Positions 44,853 through 53,707 of a DNA stretch of 64,000 nucleotides are shown piece after piece. The stretch covers positions 992,001-1,056,000 of the forward strand of contig NZ_JBMPGS010000001.1 of the NCBI RefSeq assembly GCF_049680855.1, in the 5' to 3' direction. Positions within the stretch are counted from its first letter, which is position 1. Every line of letters begins with the position of its first letter. A program made the translations under genes and the position numbers. The notes beneath the pieces were generated by a model. The model was not told the origin of the DNA. It ran no database searches and saw nothing but the letters and a program-made list of their open reading frames with translations. Origin of the DNA: Salinimicrobium sp049680855 (GTDB taxonomy: Bacteria; Bacteroidota; Bacteroidia; Flavobacteriales; Flavobacteriaceae).

Positions 44853-45467
44853 TTATTTTCGTTTAGAGATTTCATCTCTTATGCGTGCCGCTTTTTCGTA
44901 GTCTTCACTCTTTACGGCGTTGTCAAGCATATTATTGAGTTCGCTTAATGATAGCTTCTTGTAATCTGTATCGGTTGATTTAATTTCAATTTCATCAGAA
45001 AAAAGTTCATCGGCTATGATGCTTTCTTTTTCCTCTTCCTCTTGTTTGGCGTCGCCTTTTAAATAAATACCTGCTTTGTCAAGTATGTTTTTATAAGTGA
45101 AAATTGGTGCCTGGAAACGCAGAGCGAGTGCAATGGCATCGCTCGTTCTGGCATCTATGATCTCTTCTATTTTGTCCCTTTCACAAATGAGGCTGGAATA
45201 AAATACCCCGTCCACAAGTTTGTGGATGATCACCTGCTTTACTACAATTTCGAATCTATCTGAGAAATTTTTAAATAAATCGTGGGTAAGGGGCCGCGGC
45301 GGACGAATTTCTTTCTCCAGCGCAATGGCAATGGATTGTGCTTCAAAAGCTCCTATTACAATGGGTAATTTTCGTTCTCCGTCTACCTCACTCAAAATAA
45401 GGGCATAAGCTCCATTCTGGGTTTGACTGTAAGATATTCCTTTAATGTTAAGGCGCACTAAACTCAT
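44853..45467 (-). CDS. Bifunctional nuclease family protein (DUF151 plus UVR motif)
   Basis: A 204-residue protein. Residues 1-130 are the bifunctional nuclease (BFN, DUF151) domain: LPIVIGAFEAQSIAIALEKEIRPPRPLTHDLF and EIIDARTSDAIALALRFQAPIFTY. A very acidic linker follows, then a UvrB/UvrC interaction motif at about 168-204 (LSELNNMLDNAVKSEDYEKAARIRDEISKRK). BFN proteins are reported as DNases/RNases in plants; in bacteria the role is unclear, and the UVR motif suggests protein contact. It is upstream of the nucleoside transporter with a 10-nt gap, a pairing that hints at nucleotide turnover. Confidence 0.9.
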   Translation of the reverse strand: MSLVRLNIKGISYSQTQNGAYALILSEVDGERKLPIVIGAFEAQSIAIALEKEIRPPRPLTHDLFKNFSDRFEIVVKQVIIHKLVDGVFYSSLICERDKIEEIIDARTSDAIALALRFQAPIFTYKNILDKAGIYLKGDAKQEEEEKESIIADELFSDEIEIKSTDTDYKKLSLSELNNMLDNAVKSEDYEKAARIRDEISKRK

Positions 45468-45486
45468 ACTGCAAAAATAAAAAAAA

Positions 45487-45523
45487 GCTGTCTAAATAGG
45501 GCGATAAACCTAATTTAGACAGC
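45487..45523 (-). terminator. Terminator of the etfB-etfA operon
   Basis: gctgtctaaat (45487-45497) and atttagacagc (45513-45523), an 11-bp stem. The plus-strand A-run at 45475-45486 gives the U-tract for leftward transcription. Confidence 0.85.
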
Positions 45524-45552
45524 CCTTTAAATCGGCTCGCAATTTATAAAAA

Positions 45553-46521
45553 TTATGCGTTATTCGCCTTAAATTCCTTTAATTTTTCGGTAAGCTTTGG
45601 TACGATCTCGAAGGCATCACCCACGATACCGTAGTCTGCAGCCTTAAAGAAAGGAGCTTCAGGATCATTGTTGATTACCACTTTCGTTTTAGAAGCGTTG
45701 ATTCCCGCCAGATGTTGAATCGCTCCAGAAATTCCTACGGCGATATAGAGATTCGCTGCCACCGGCTTACCTGTCTGGCCTACGTGTTCACTATGCGGTC
45801 TCCAGCCCATATCACTCACAGGCTTTGAACATGCAGTCGCGGCGCCTAAGGTTTCGGCCAAATCTTCAATCATTCCCCAGTTCTCGGGGCCTTTGAGTCC
45901 ACGGCCTCCCGAAACTACAATTTCTGCATCGGCAATAGTCACTTTATCTGCTGCCTTGTCTACGGAAACCACGTTTACAGAAAAATCTTCGGAAGCCAAA
46001 GAAGGGCTAAACTCTTCTTCTGAAAGCTCTGTTTGATCTTCTTTTAATCCAAAGGCATTTTTGGATACTCCTATGATTTTAACATCGGTGGAGATCTGGG
46101 TGATATTGAAGGCTTTATTTGTAAAAGCCGTTCTTTTCACCTGTAATGGATCGGTGTTTTCTGGTAAGGCAACCACGTTTGAAGCATAACCTGCTCCCAA
46201 ATGAACTGCTAATAGAGGTGCAAGATATTTTGCGTTTGCGCTTTGGCTAAGCACCACAACTTTGGCACCTTCTTTTTCGGTGGCTTGCTTTAGCGCATCT
46301 GCGTAAGCCTCGGCGTTAAATTTGGAAAGCTTGTCGTTGTTGATTTTCAGGACTTTGCTCACACCGTATTTTGCAAGTTCTGAAGTGTCGTCTGCGTTAA
46401 AAGCAACTGCAGTAACCGTAGTGCCCATTTTATCGGCAACACCTTTGGCATAGGAAGCGACTTCAAAAGCCGTTTTCTTAAACTTTCCTTCTTCTGATTC
46501 TGTATATACTAAAACTGACAT
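45553..46521 (-). CDS. etfA: Electron transfer flavoprotein alpha subunit
   Basis: A 322-residue ETF alpha chain. The C-terminal FAD domain is clear: VVSGGRGLKGPENWGMIEDLAETLGAATACSKPVSDMGW, then LYIAVGISGAIQHLAGINASKTKVVINNDPEAPFFKAADYGIVGD. With EtfB it forms the heterodimer that takes electrons from acyl-CoA and other dehydrogenases and passes them to the membrane ETF-quinone oxidoreductase. It lies 116 nt after etfB on the same strand and ends at a strong terminator. Confidence 0.96.
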   Translation of the reverse strand: MSVLVYTESEEGKFKKTAFEVASYAKGVADKMGTTVTAVAFNADDTSELAKYGVSKVLKINNDKLSKFNAEAYADALKQATEKEGAKVVVLSQSANAKYLAPLLAVHLGAGYASNVVALPENTDPLQVKRTAFTNKAFNITQISTDVKIIGVSKNAFGLKEDQTELSEEEFSPSLASEDFSVNVVSVDKAADKVTIADAEIVVSGGRGLKGPENWGMIEDLAETLGAATACSKPVSDMGWRPHSEHVGQTGKPVAANLYIAVGISGAIQHLAGINASKTKVVINNDPEAPFFKAADYGIVGDAFEIVPKLTEKLKEFKANNA

Positions 46522-46637
46522 GATTTATCTTTTTATGTTACTCCCGTTCTTTAAAAACGTTCGGGAAGTTATTTTAATTTTAAAACCTAAAATTCCAAAT
46601 CCTAAATAAAGGGATTTTGAATTTTACACCTTGAACA

Positions 46638-47384
46638 TTAGATCACTTTTGCCTCATTGTGAAGCAGGTCTACCAGTTTATCCAGTTCTTCAGGGTCTAT
46701 CATTGTAATATTTCCTTTTGGAGCCGGCTTCTCAAATCTTACGGCTTCAGTTTCAGGATTGGTTTCTACCGGTTGTACAACGTTTAGCGGCTTTTTTCTT
46801 GCCTGCATGATCCCTCTCATGTTCGGGATCTTAAGATCACTTTCTTCCACAATTCCTTTTTGACCTCCAACTACTAATGGAAGGCTTGCTTTTAAAGTTT
46901 CTTTTCCTCCATCGATTTCGCGAATGGCTGTAGCTTCATTTCCTTCAACCTCCAGGCTAATACAGGTATTGATGAAATTGGCACCAGTAAGGGCCGCTAC
47001 CATCCCGGGAACCATCCCGCCGTTGTAATCAATAGATTCACGTCCTGCAATAACTAGATCATATTCGCCGTCTTTCACCACTTTTGCAATTTGTTTGGCA
47101 ACGTAAATACCGTCTGTGGCCGAGGTGTCAACTCTTATTGCAGTGTCGGCTCCAATAGCAAGTGCTTTTCTCAAAGTTGGTTCTGTTTCGGCTCCTCCTA
47201 CGTTCACTACGTCTACAGTTGCTCCCTGTTTTTCTTTGAACCACATTGCGCGGGTAAGACCGAATTCGTCATTTGGATTTATGACAAACTGTACGCCGTT
47301 CGTATCAAATTTTGTGTCTCCTTCAGAAAAATTAATTTTTGAAGTAGTGTCCGGTACGTGGCTAATGCACACTAATATTTTCAT
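46638..47384 (-). CDS. etfB: Electron transfer flavoprotein beta subunit
   Basis: A 248-residue ETF beta chain starting at the ATG at 47384 (MKILVCISHVPDTTSKINF); the frame extends 17 codons upstream without similarity. It contains the AMP-binding region GADTAIRVDTS, YVAKQIAKVVKDGEYDLVIAGRESIDYNGGMVPGMVAALTGANFI, and LKIPNMRGIMQARKKPL. It is the partner of the adjacent etfA and is transcribed first. It is divergent from the 2-oxoacid dehydrogenase E1-beta gene with 168 nt between starts. Confidence 0.96.
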   Translation of the reverse strand: MKILVCISHVPDTTSKINFSEGDTKFDTNGVQFVINPNDEFGLTRAMWFKEKQGATVDVVNVGGAETEPTLRKALAIGADTAIRVDTSATDGIYVAKQIAKVVKDGEYDLVIAGRESIDYNGGMVPGMVAALTGANFINTCISLEVEGNEATAIREIDGGKETLKASLPLVVGGQKGIVEESDLKIPNMRGIMQARKKPLNVVQPVETNPETEAVRFEKPAPKGNITMIDPEELDKLVDLLHNEAKVI

Positions 47385-47512
47385 ATAATTGATTTTTTGT
47401 GATAAAAATTGAAATAATTGATTACGAAGATACATAAAATCAGACGAAATTTACTATGCATGCATAAGAAATTTTTTATTCCGAAGTAGTCGTTTATCCT
47501 TATATGAATTAC

Positions 47513-47520
47513 TATTTTTG
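47513..47520 (+). promoter_or_regulatory. -7 box of the E1-beta gene
   Basis: TATTTTTG fits TAnnTTTG, 33 nt before the start codon. A TTTA about 20 nt upstream may be a weak -33. Confidence 0.5.
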
Positions 47521-47552
47521 TCTTTAATTTTTACAAAAATCATATACTCATA

Positions 47553-48530
47553 ATGAAGACTATCCAATTTAGGGAAGCAATAGCCCAGGCGATGAGCGAA
47601 GAAATGCGCAGGGATGACACCATTTATTTAATGGGAGAAGAGGTAGCTGAATATAATGGTGCTTACAAGGCTTCTAAGGGAATGCTGGATGAATTTGGCC
47701 CTGACCGCGTAATTGACACGCCTATTTCTGAATTAGGTTTTTCAGGTATTGGGGTGGGAAGCGCCATGAATGGCAACCGTCCTATCATTGAATTCATGAC
47801 GTTCAATTTTTCTCTTGTAGGAATTGACCAGATTATAAACAATGCGGCCAAGATGCGCCAAATGAGCGGTGGCCAGTTTAATATACCTATTGTTTTTCGT
47901 GGGCCAACAGCTTCTGCAGGTCAATTGGGTGCGACGCATTCTCAGGCTTTTGAAAGCTGGTATGCAAATACTCCCGGACTTAAAGTGATAGTTCCTTCAA
48001 ATCCTTATGATGCGAAAGGACTTTTAAAAGCTGCCATTCGTGATGACGATCCGGTAATTTTTATGGAGAGTGAGCAAATGTATGGTGATAAAGGAGAAGT
48101 GCCCGAGGAAGAATATGTGTTGCCAATTGGAAAAGCAGATATTAAAAGGGAAGGTAGCGATGTAACCATTGTATCTTTTGGAAAGATCATTAAGGAAGCT
48201 TACAAAGCGGCCGACGAGCTTGAGAAAGAAAACATCTCCTGTGAGATCATAGATTTACGAACCATTCGTCCTATGGATCATGAAACTATTCTGGAATCGG
48301 TTAAAAAGACCAATCGTTTGGTGATTCTTGAAGAGGCATGGCCTTTCGGAAACATCGCAACCGAAATTACTTACCAGGTTCAGGAAAAAGCCTTTGACTT
48401 CCTTGATGCACCAATCATCAAAATAAACACAGCCGATACGCCTGCGCCATACTCTCCTGTTTTATTAAAGGAATGGTTACCAAATCATGAAGATGTGGTA
48501 AAAGCAGTCAAAAAGGTAATGTACAAGTAA
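47553..48530 (+). CDS. pdhB: Pyruvate dehydrogenase complex E1 component, beta subunit
   Basis: A 325-residue transketolase-like beta chain. TPISELGFSGIGVGSAMNGNRPIIEFM and MSGGQFNIPIVFRGPTASAGQLGATHSQAFESWYANTPGLKVIVPSNPYDAKGLLKAAIRDDDPVIFMESE are the E1-beta signatures; it binds the thiamine diphosphate cofactor together with the alpha subunit and decarboxylates pyruvate or a branched-chain oxoacid. The alpha subunit and E2 are not adjacent, so a branched-chain oxoacid dehydrogenase assignment cannot be fully excluded. It is a single-gene unit with promoter and terminator. Confidence 0.9.
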   Translation: MKTIQFREAIAQAMSEEMRRDDTIYLMGEEVAEYNGAYKASKGMLDEFGPDRVIDTPISELGFSGIGVGSAMNGNRPIIEFMTFNFSLVGIDQIINNAAKMRQMSGGQFNIPIVFRGPTASAGQLGATHSQAFESWYANTPGLKVIVPSNPYDAKGLLKAAIRDDDPVIFMESEQMYGDKGEVPEEEYVLPIGKADIKREGSDVTIVSFGKIIKEAYKAADELEKENISCEIIDLRTIRPMDHETILESVKKTNRLVILEEAWPFGNIATEITYQVQEKAFDFLDAPIIKINTADTPAPYSPVLLKEWLPNHEDVVKAVKKVMYK

Positions 48531-48611
48531 GATTCTGTTCCGGTGCTTTCCGGGATTGAAGAATGCAAGATCGTTACCGACTTCAGTAGGAGGTTGAATA
48601 AATAAATTAGA

Positions 48612-48642
48612 AAAACCCTTCAGGAGATCTGAAGGGTTTTTT
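48612..48642 (+). terminator. Terminator of pdhB
   Basis: aaaacccttcag (48612-48623) and ctgaagggtttt (48629-48640), a 12-bp stem running into T. Confidence 0.88.
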
Positions 48643-48726
48643 GTTGAATAGTGTGAAAAATGTCTTAAACCGTGCTGAGTATTTGATTTTCACCACCCGT
48701 AGGTCATTTTAATTTTTAAGAATGTG

Positions 48727-48734
48727 TATATTTG
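48727..48734 (+). promoter_or_regulatory. -7 box of the inorganic pyrophosphatase gene
   Basis: TATATTTG fits TAnnTTTG exactly, 41 nt before the start codon. Confidence 0.6.
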
Positions 48735-48774
48735 CCGCCCTTAATTCTGAATAAAATATTTTAAATACATAAAA

Positions 48775-49290
48775 ATGAGTAAGACTTTTGATGTTTTAAT
48801 TGAAATTCCGAAAGGAAGCCGAAATAAATATGAATATGATTTTGACCTGAAAAAAGTAAGATACGACAGGATGATCTTTTCATCTATGATGTATCCTGCA
48901 GATTACGGCTTTATTCCGGAGACTCTTGCGCTGGATGGTGACCCGCTTGATGTACTTGTTTTAGTGACAGAACCTACGTTTCCAGGTTGTGTGATGGAAG
49001 TGAAACCAATCGGGGTTTTCCACATGGCCGATGAAAAAGGGCCGGATGAGAAGGTAATTTGTGTGCCGGTTTCCGATCCTATCTGGAACAAGTATAATGA
49101 CCTTGCAGATATTAATGGGCATCTTGTAAAGGAGATCGAACATTTCTTTAAAGTATATAAGGATTTAGAGCAAAAGAAAGTAGATGTTGAAGGCTGGGGG
49201 AACCTTGCGGAAGCAAATAAGATCATTGATGAATGCATTAAGCGTTACAAAGATGATGGTGGCAAAAAAGGCAATTTTGGGATAAAATAA
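48775..49290 (+). CDS. ppa: Inorganic pyrophosphatase, family I
   Basis: A 171-residue soluble pyrophosphatase that hydrolyses PPi to phosphate and so pulls biosynthetic reactions forward. EIPKGSRNKYEYD at the N-terminus, YPADYGFIPETLALDGDPLDVLVL with the metal-binding DGDPLD motif, and GVFHMADEKGPDEKVICVP are the family I hallmarks. It lies 1.36 kb upstream of the gene for a membrane pyrophosphatase, giving two PPi-consuming enzymes in one neighbourhood, though they are not one operon. Confidence 0.96.
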   Translation: MSKTFDVLIEIPKGSRNKYEYDFDLKKVRYDRMIFSSMMYPADYGFIPETLALDGDPLDVLVLVTEPTFPGCVMEVKPIGVFHMADEKGPDEKVICVPVSDPIWNKYNDLADINGHLVKEIEHFFKVYKDLEQKKVDVEGWGNLAEANKIIDECIKRYKDDGGKKGNFGIK

Positions 49291-49317
49291 TCTCTGAAGT
49301 GAAGATGATTTTTTACG

Positions 49318-49349
49318 AAAGCAGTAACTTTTAAAGTTGCTGCTTTTTT
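49318..49349 (+). terminator. Terminator of ppa
   Basis: aaagcagtaactt pairs with aagttgctgcttt (one G-U), followed by a T-run. Confidence 0.8.
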
Positions 49350-49495
49350 GTTTTAGAATATTTTTAGGAAAGCAACATACAGATATATAATCGAGTGCTA
49401 AAAATGTCATAATCATCTGATTATATAGAACATAAACTGTACCTTGGGCTGGAACGGACGACTCGTACCGTGTTTAATTCCTAAAAAAAAGATCT

Positions 49496-49903
49496 ATGAA
49501 TATTACTCTATTACAGGCAGAAAAAATTATTAAAGCGGCAAAAGAGAAGGCGCAGGCTTTAGATACCAAAATGAACATTGCAGTGGTCGACGGAGGCGCC
49601 AATTTAGTAGCATTTCAACGTATGGACGGTGCCTGGCTGGGTTCTGTGGACATAGCTGTCAAAAAAGCCAAAACAGCACGTTATTTTGATATGAATACAG
49701 GGGAAATTGGAAAACTTTCCCAACCCGGGCAGCCATTATTCAATATAGAACATTCCAATAACGGACTTATTACTTTTCCCGGCGGAATTCCGATTAAAAA
49801 TGGTACAGGGGAAATTCTGGGTGCCGTGGGAGTGAGTGGTAGCACTGTTGATAACGATCACGCCGTAGCACAAGCAGGTGCAAATGCGATAGACGGGGTT
49901 TAG
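49496..49903 (+). CDS. GlcG/HbpS heme-binding family protein
   Basis: A 135-residue protein of the GlcG/HbpS family (DUF336). AEKIIKAAKEKAQALDTKMNIAVVDGGANLVAFQRMDGAWLGSVDIAVKKAKTA and GLITFPGGIPIKNGTGEILGAVGVSGSTVDNDHAVAQAGANA are the family's two conserved halves. HbpS binds heme and senses redox stress in Streptomyces; GlcG-type members have no proven reaction. It is cytoplasmic (no signal). A single gene between ppa and hppA. Confidence 0.88.
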   Translation: MNITLLQAEKIIKAAKEKAQALDTKMNIAVVDGGANLVAFQRMDGAWLGSVDIAVKKAKTARYFDMNTGEIGKLSQPGQPLFNIEHSNNGLITFPGGIPIKNGTGEILGAVGVSGSTVDNDHAVAQAGANAIDGV

Positions 49904-50131
49904 GAGCTTTCCGTTATTGCAAACACGATGATTTGCAGAGGCGGATTTACATTTTTTAAAATGTTTAACAAAAATCCCATTTTTCAATAGTGAGGATTTT
50001 ACCTTTTATATGAATTTTTTGTTTAAAAAATTGTGTTGTTAAGTAGTAAGTTGCTGAGAAACATTTATTTTAATGTTTTTTATTTCAGGATTTTCCTAAC
50101 TTTAGCAATACTAACTTTTTAACAAAAAATT

Positions 50132-52507
50132 ATGGAATCAATAATGATATGGGTCCCGGCAGTTCTTTCTGTACTGGGACTTATTTTTATGTGGGCGAAA
50201 CGCTCCTGGGTTTTAAAGCAGGATACCGGCGACGGAAAAATGAGAGACATATCTTCTCACATCTACGAAGGAGCCCTAGCTTTTCTCAATGCCGAATATA
50301 AACTGCTTACATTTTTTGTGATTGGCGCCAGTATCGCATTGGCGGCAATATCCTTTATAGTTCCAACTACGCATATCCTTATTGTTGTTGCCTTTATTTT
50401 TGGAGCTGTTTTTTCAGCTTTCGCAGGAAATATTGGAATGAAGATCGCAACGCAAACAAATGTTCGCACCACCCAGGCCGCGAGAACAAGTCTGCCGAAA
50501 GCTCTAAAGGTCTCTTTTGGGGGTGGTACCGTTATGGGGCTGGGCGTTGCCGGTTTAGCAGTTCTTGGTCTCACAGGCTTTTTCATCATCTTTTTCCACT
50601 ATTTTATGGGCGGGGAGTGGACAGATATTCACTCTATGACCGTAGTACTGGAAACCCTGGCCGGTTTCTCGCTGGGAGCCGAATCTATCGCACTTTTTGC
50701 CCGTGTTGGCGGCGGGATTTATACTAAGGCGGCCGATGTGGGGGCCGATCTCGTTGGAAAAGTAGAAGCGGGAATTCCGGAGGATGATCCGCGTAATCCT
50801 GCAACGATTGCAGATAACGTAGGTGATAACGTAGGGGATGTTGCAGGAATGGGTGCCGATCTCTTCGGAAGTTATGTCGCTACGGTTCTTGCGGCCATGG
50901 TTTTAGGAAATTATGTGATTAAGGATATGGGCGGAAACATCATTGGCGAAGGTTTCGGAGGAATAGGCCCTGTGCTGCTCCCAATGGCAATCGCAGGTGT
51001 AGGAATCATCATTTCTATTATCGGGACTTTACTCGTAAGTATAAAGAATAATGACGCCAAAGAGCCTGAAGTGCAAGCTGCGCTTAATAAAGGAAACTGG
51101 ATCTCTATAATATTGGTGGCTGTTAGTTCCCTGTTTTTGGTAAGATGGATGCTTCCCGAAACCATGCAAATGGAATTCTTCGGGGAAGGTTTACAGCAAA
51201 TTTCTTCGTGGAGAGTGTTCTATGCAACCCTCGTGGGGCTTGTAGTGGGCGGAGTAATTTCTGCCGTAACCGAATATTACACCGGGCTTGGTAAAAAACC
51301 GGTACTTTCCATCGTTCAGAAATCCAGTACGGGAGCAGGAACGAATATTATCGCCGGGCTTGCCACAGGAATGATCTCTACATTTGGTTCGGTCTTACTT
51401 TTCGCAATTGCGATCTGGGCTTCTTATGCCTTCGCAGGATTTTACGGAGTAGCACTCGCAGCTTCAGCCATGATGGCGACTACTGCAATGCAACTGGCCA
51501 TTGATGCCTTTGGCCCGATTGCCGATAACGCCGGGGGAATTGCCGAAATGAGCGAATTACCTTCTGAAGTGCGGGAACGGACAGATATTTTGGATTCTGT
51601 AGGAAACACTACTGCAGCCACCGGAAAAGGTTTTGCGATCGCTTCTGCGGCCTTGACTTCTCTGGCACTTTTCGCAGCTTATGTTACTTTTACGGGTATT
51701 GATGGGATCAACATTTTTAAAGCTCCTGTACTCGCCATGTTGTTTATAGGAGGAATGATCCCGGTTGTTTTTTCGGCGCTCGCAATGAATTCTGTTGGAA
51801 AAGCTGCGATGGAAATGGTTTTTGAGGTGCGCCGACAGTTCAGGGAAATCCCCGGAATTATGGAGGGCACCGCAAAACCTCAATATGATAAATGTGTTGA
51901 GATCTCTACAAAAGCTGCACTTCGGGAAATGGTACTTCCGGGGCTGCTTACCATTGGCTTCCCAATTGTGATCGTACTGGTGCCCATGTTGTTTGGATAC
52001 GAGAACAGATTAATTGCCGAAATGCTGGGCGGTTATATGGCCGGAGTGACCGTGAGCGGTGTGCTTTGGGCGATCTTTCAAAATAACGCCGGTGGTGCCT
52101 GGGACAATGCCAAGAAATCTTTTGAAGCCGGGGTGATGATCAACGGAGAGATGACCTATAAAGGATCTGACGCCCATAAAGCTGCCGTAACGGGAGATAC
52201 GGTGGGAGACCCGTTCAAGGATACTTCCGGGCCTTCTATGAACATTTTAATCAAGCTTACCTGTTTGATAGGACTTGTAATTGCGCCAATTTTAGGGCAG
52301 GAGATGGCCATTGCCGAAACTCCGGAAGTTGATGAAGTCACTATCCAGGCGGAAATAGAAACGGAAGAAACAACTCTTGCTGTTTCTGAAGAAATGCTGA
52401 CTGAAAAGCGGATTTCAGAAGCTGTAGTGACAAAAGGGTTTGCTGCTAAAGAGAATAAAGAAATAACAGGAACATCTTCCGAAGCAACACAGGTTCAGAA
52501 AAAATAA
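50132..52507 (+). CDS. hppA: Membrane-bound ion-pumping pyrophosphatase
   Basis: A 791-residue V-type pyrophosphatase with about 16 membrane helices. It uses PPi hydrolysis to pump H+ or Na+. The substrate motif is KAADVGADLVGKVEAGIPEDDPRNPATIADNVGDNVGDVAGMGADLF; QLAIDAFGPIADNAGGIAEMSELPSEVRERTDILDSVGNTTAATGKG carries Ala rather than Lys in GNTTAATGKG, the mark of K+-dependent forms; VGDTVGDPFKDTSGPSMNILIKL is the C-terminal site. Whether Na+ or H+ is moved cannot be told safely. After the last helix it has a ~65-residue acidic/Thr-rich tail of no known role, common in related flavobacteria. Confidence 0.95.
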   Translation: MESIMIWVPAVLSVLGLIFMWAKRSWVLKQDTGDGKMRDISSHIYEGALAFLNAEYKLLTFFVIGASIALAAISFIVPTTHILIVVAFIFGAVFSAFAGNIGMKIATQTNVRTTQAARTSLPKALKVSFGGGTVMGLGVAGLAVLGLTGFFIIFFHYFMGGEWTDIHSMTVVLETLAGFSLGAESIALFARVGGGIYTKAADVGADLVGKVEAGIPEDDPRNPATIADNVGDNVGDVAGMGADLFGSYVATVLAAMVLGNYVIKDMGGNIIGEGFGGIGPVLLPMAIAGVGIIISIIGTLLVSIKNNDAKEPEVQAALNKGNWISIILVAVSSLFLVRWMLPETMQMEFFGEGLQQISSWRVFYATLVGLVVGGVISAVTEYYTGLGKKPVLSIVQKSSTGAGTNIIAGLATGMISTFGSVLLFAIAIWASYAFAGFYGVALAASAMMATTAMQLAIDAFGPIADNAGGIAEMSELPSEVRERTDILDSVGNTTAATGKGFAIASAALTSLALFAAYVTFTGIDGINIFKAPVLAMLFIGGMIPVVFSALAMNSVGKAAMEMVFEVRRQFREIPGIMEGTAKPQYDKCVEISTKAALREMVLPGLLTIGFPIVIVLVPMLFGYENRLIAEMLGGYMAGVTVSGVLWAIFQNNAGGAWDNAKKSFEAGVMINGEMTYKGSDAHKAAVTGDTVGDPFKDTSGPSMNILIKLTCLIGLVIAPILGQEMAIAETPEVDEVTIQAEIETEETTLAVSEEMLTEKRISEAVVTKGFAAKENKEITGTSSEATQVQKK

Positions 52508-52513
52508 GGTTCC

Positions 52514-52527
52514 AAAAATGGCATTTT
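52514..52527. repeat. AAAATGNCATTTT palindrome, first of a close pair
   Basis: AAAAATGGCATTTT, 7 nt after the hppA stop, just before the terminator. A second copy is 93 nt downstream. Confidence 0.6.
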
Positions 52528-52546
52528 GAAGTGCTAAAATAATTTT

Positions 52547-52575
52547 AAAATCCCGGCTCGTTTGCCGGGATTTTT
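52547..52575 (+). terminator. Terminator of hppA
   Basis: aaaatcccggc (52547-52557) and gccgggattttt (52564-52575), an 11-bp stem with a T-run. Confidence 0.88.
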
Positions 52576-52606
52576 CATTTTAAATGTATCTTGGAAAAGA
52601 ACCTTC

Positions 52607-52620
52607 AAAAATGGCATTTT
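52607..52620. repeat. AAAATGNCATTTT palindrome, second of a close pair
   Basis: AAAAATGGCATTTT, 12 nt upstream of the App1-like start codon, where it could block or modulate initiation if bound by a protein. Confidence 0.6.
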
Positions 52621-52632
52621 CAGGCCCCTTCT

Positions 52633-53670
52633 ATGGCGAACTTCTTTAGAAAGATCATCAAAGCTATCACCGCAAAACAGGATATAAGAATTACCGCATA
52701 CCGCAGCTACGGTACAAGAGATCATCTTTATCAACTGGGAAGAGCACTGGACGATGATGATCTTGTAATGGAGGAAGATCAATCTTTTAGAAGAACCCTC
52801 ATCAATACTTATAAACAATTTGATACCGATGAGGTTCGTGGTGCCGAGGTGGCACTGAAACTGCCTAATAAGGCCATTTCGACGGCAACAACCAATAAAG
52901 AAGGCTATTTTCTATTTGATAAAAGAACTTCAGCAAACCTGCAGGCATATGCCGATGATGAGGGCTGGGTGCCGCTGCAACTCTCTTTCGTGAACGAGGT
53001 AAGGAACAGCACCATTGCTTCAAACAATCGTTTTAATACAGAATTGCTTATACCGCCGGCAACGGCAAAATTCGGAGTTATCAGCGATATTGATGACACG
53101 ATCCTTAAAACAGGGGTGACCTCCTTCCTGAAGTGGCGGGTTGTTCATAATTCGCTGTTCAAAAATGCTCATAATCGTATCTCTTTGGAAGGAGCACCGC
53201 AATTTTACCGGCAGCTTCACGATGGCAAAACTGGTAGTGAACAGAATCCCGTGTTCTACCTGAGTAACAGTCCGTGGAATCTTTATATGTACCTCAAAAC
53301 TTTTCTTGAGATCAATGATTTTCCGAAGGGACCTGTTTTGCTTCGGGATTTCAGGACGCCCTTTGATAGGTCTTTAAAGCCTGAAAAGCCGCATAAGCAG
53401 AAGGAGATTTTAAATATCCTGAAGACCTATCCCAATCTCAACTTTATCTTGATTGGAGACAGCGGCGAACATGATCCAAGAATTTACACAGATATCGCCG
53501 CCCAATTCCCCGACAGGATCCTGGCGATTTATCTTCGCAGCGTAAAACATCGTAAGAAAATGGAGCGGGTACATTCTATTGTCGATGAATTCACCACGGT
53601 TCCGGTAGTTTCTGTGGAGAAATCTAAAGAAGCCGAGGAACATGCGCGGGAGCAAGGATTTATAGACTGA
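52633..53670 (+). CDS. App1-family phosphatase (DUF2183)
   Basis: A 345-residue protein starting at the ATG at 52633 (MANFFRKIIKAITAKQD); an in-frame ATG 42 nt upstream would place the repeated palindrome inside the coding region. The N-terminal half is a beta-rich region (EVALKLPNKAISTATTNKEGYFLF). The C-terminal half is a HAD-like phosphatase of the App1/DUF2183 family: GVISDIDDTILKTGV carries the DxDxT nucleophile motif, PVFYLSNSPWNLY the second motif, and LIGDSGEHDPRIY the last. Yeast App1 is a phosphatidate phosphatase; bacterial substrates are unknown. Confidence 0.88.
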   Translation: MANFFRKIIKAITAKQDIRITAYRSYGTRDHLYQLGRALDDDDLVMEEDQSFRRTLINTYKQFDTDEVRGAEVALKLPNKAISTATTNKEGYFLFDKRTSANLQAYADDEGWVPLQLSFVNEVRNSTIASNNRFNTELLIPPATAKFGVISDIDDTILKTGVTSFLKWRVVHNSLFKNAHNRISLEGAPQFYRQLHDGKTGSEQNPVFYLSNSPWNLYMYLKTFLEINDFPKGPVLLRDFRTPFDRSLKPEKPHKQKEILNILKTYPNLNFILIGDSGEHDPRIYTDIAAQFPDRILAIYLRSVKHRKKMERVHSIVDEFTTVPVVSVEKSKEAEEHAREQGFID

Positions 53671-53707
53671 ATTAAAACTGTTGCTTCACCGTATAAAAAC
53701 CTTCATT

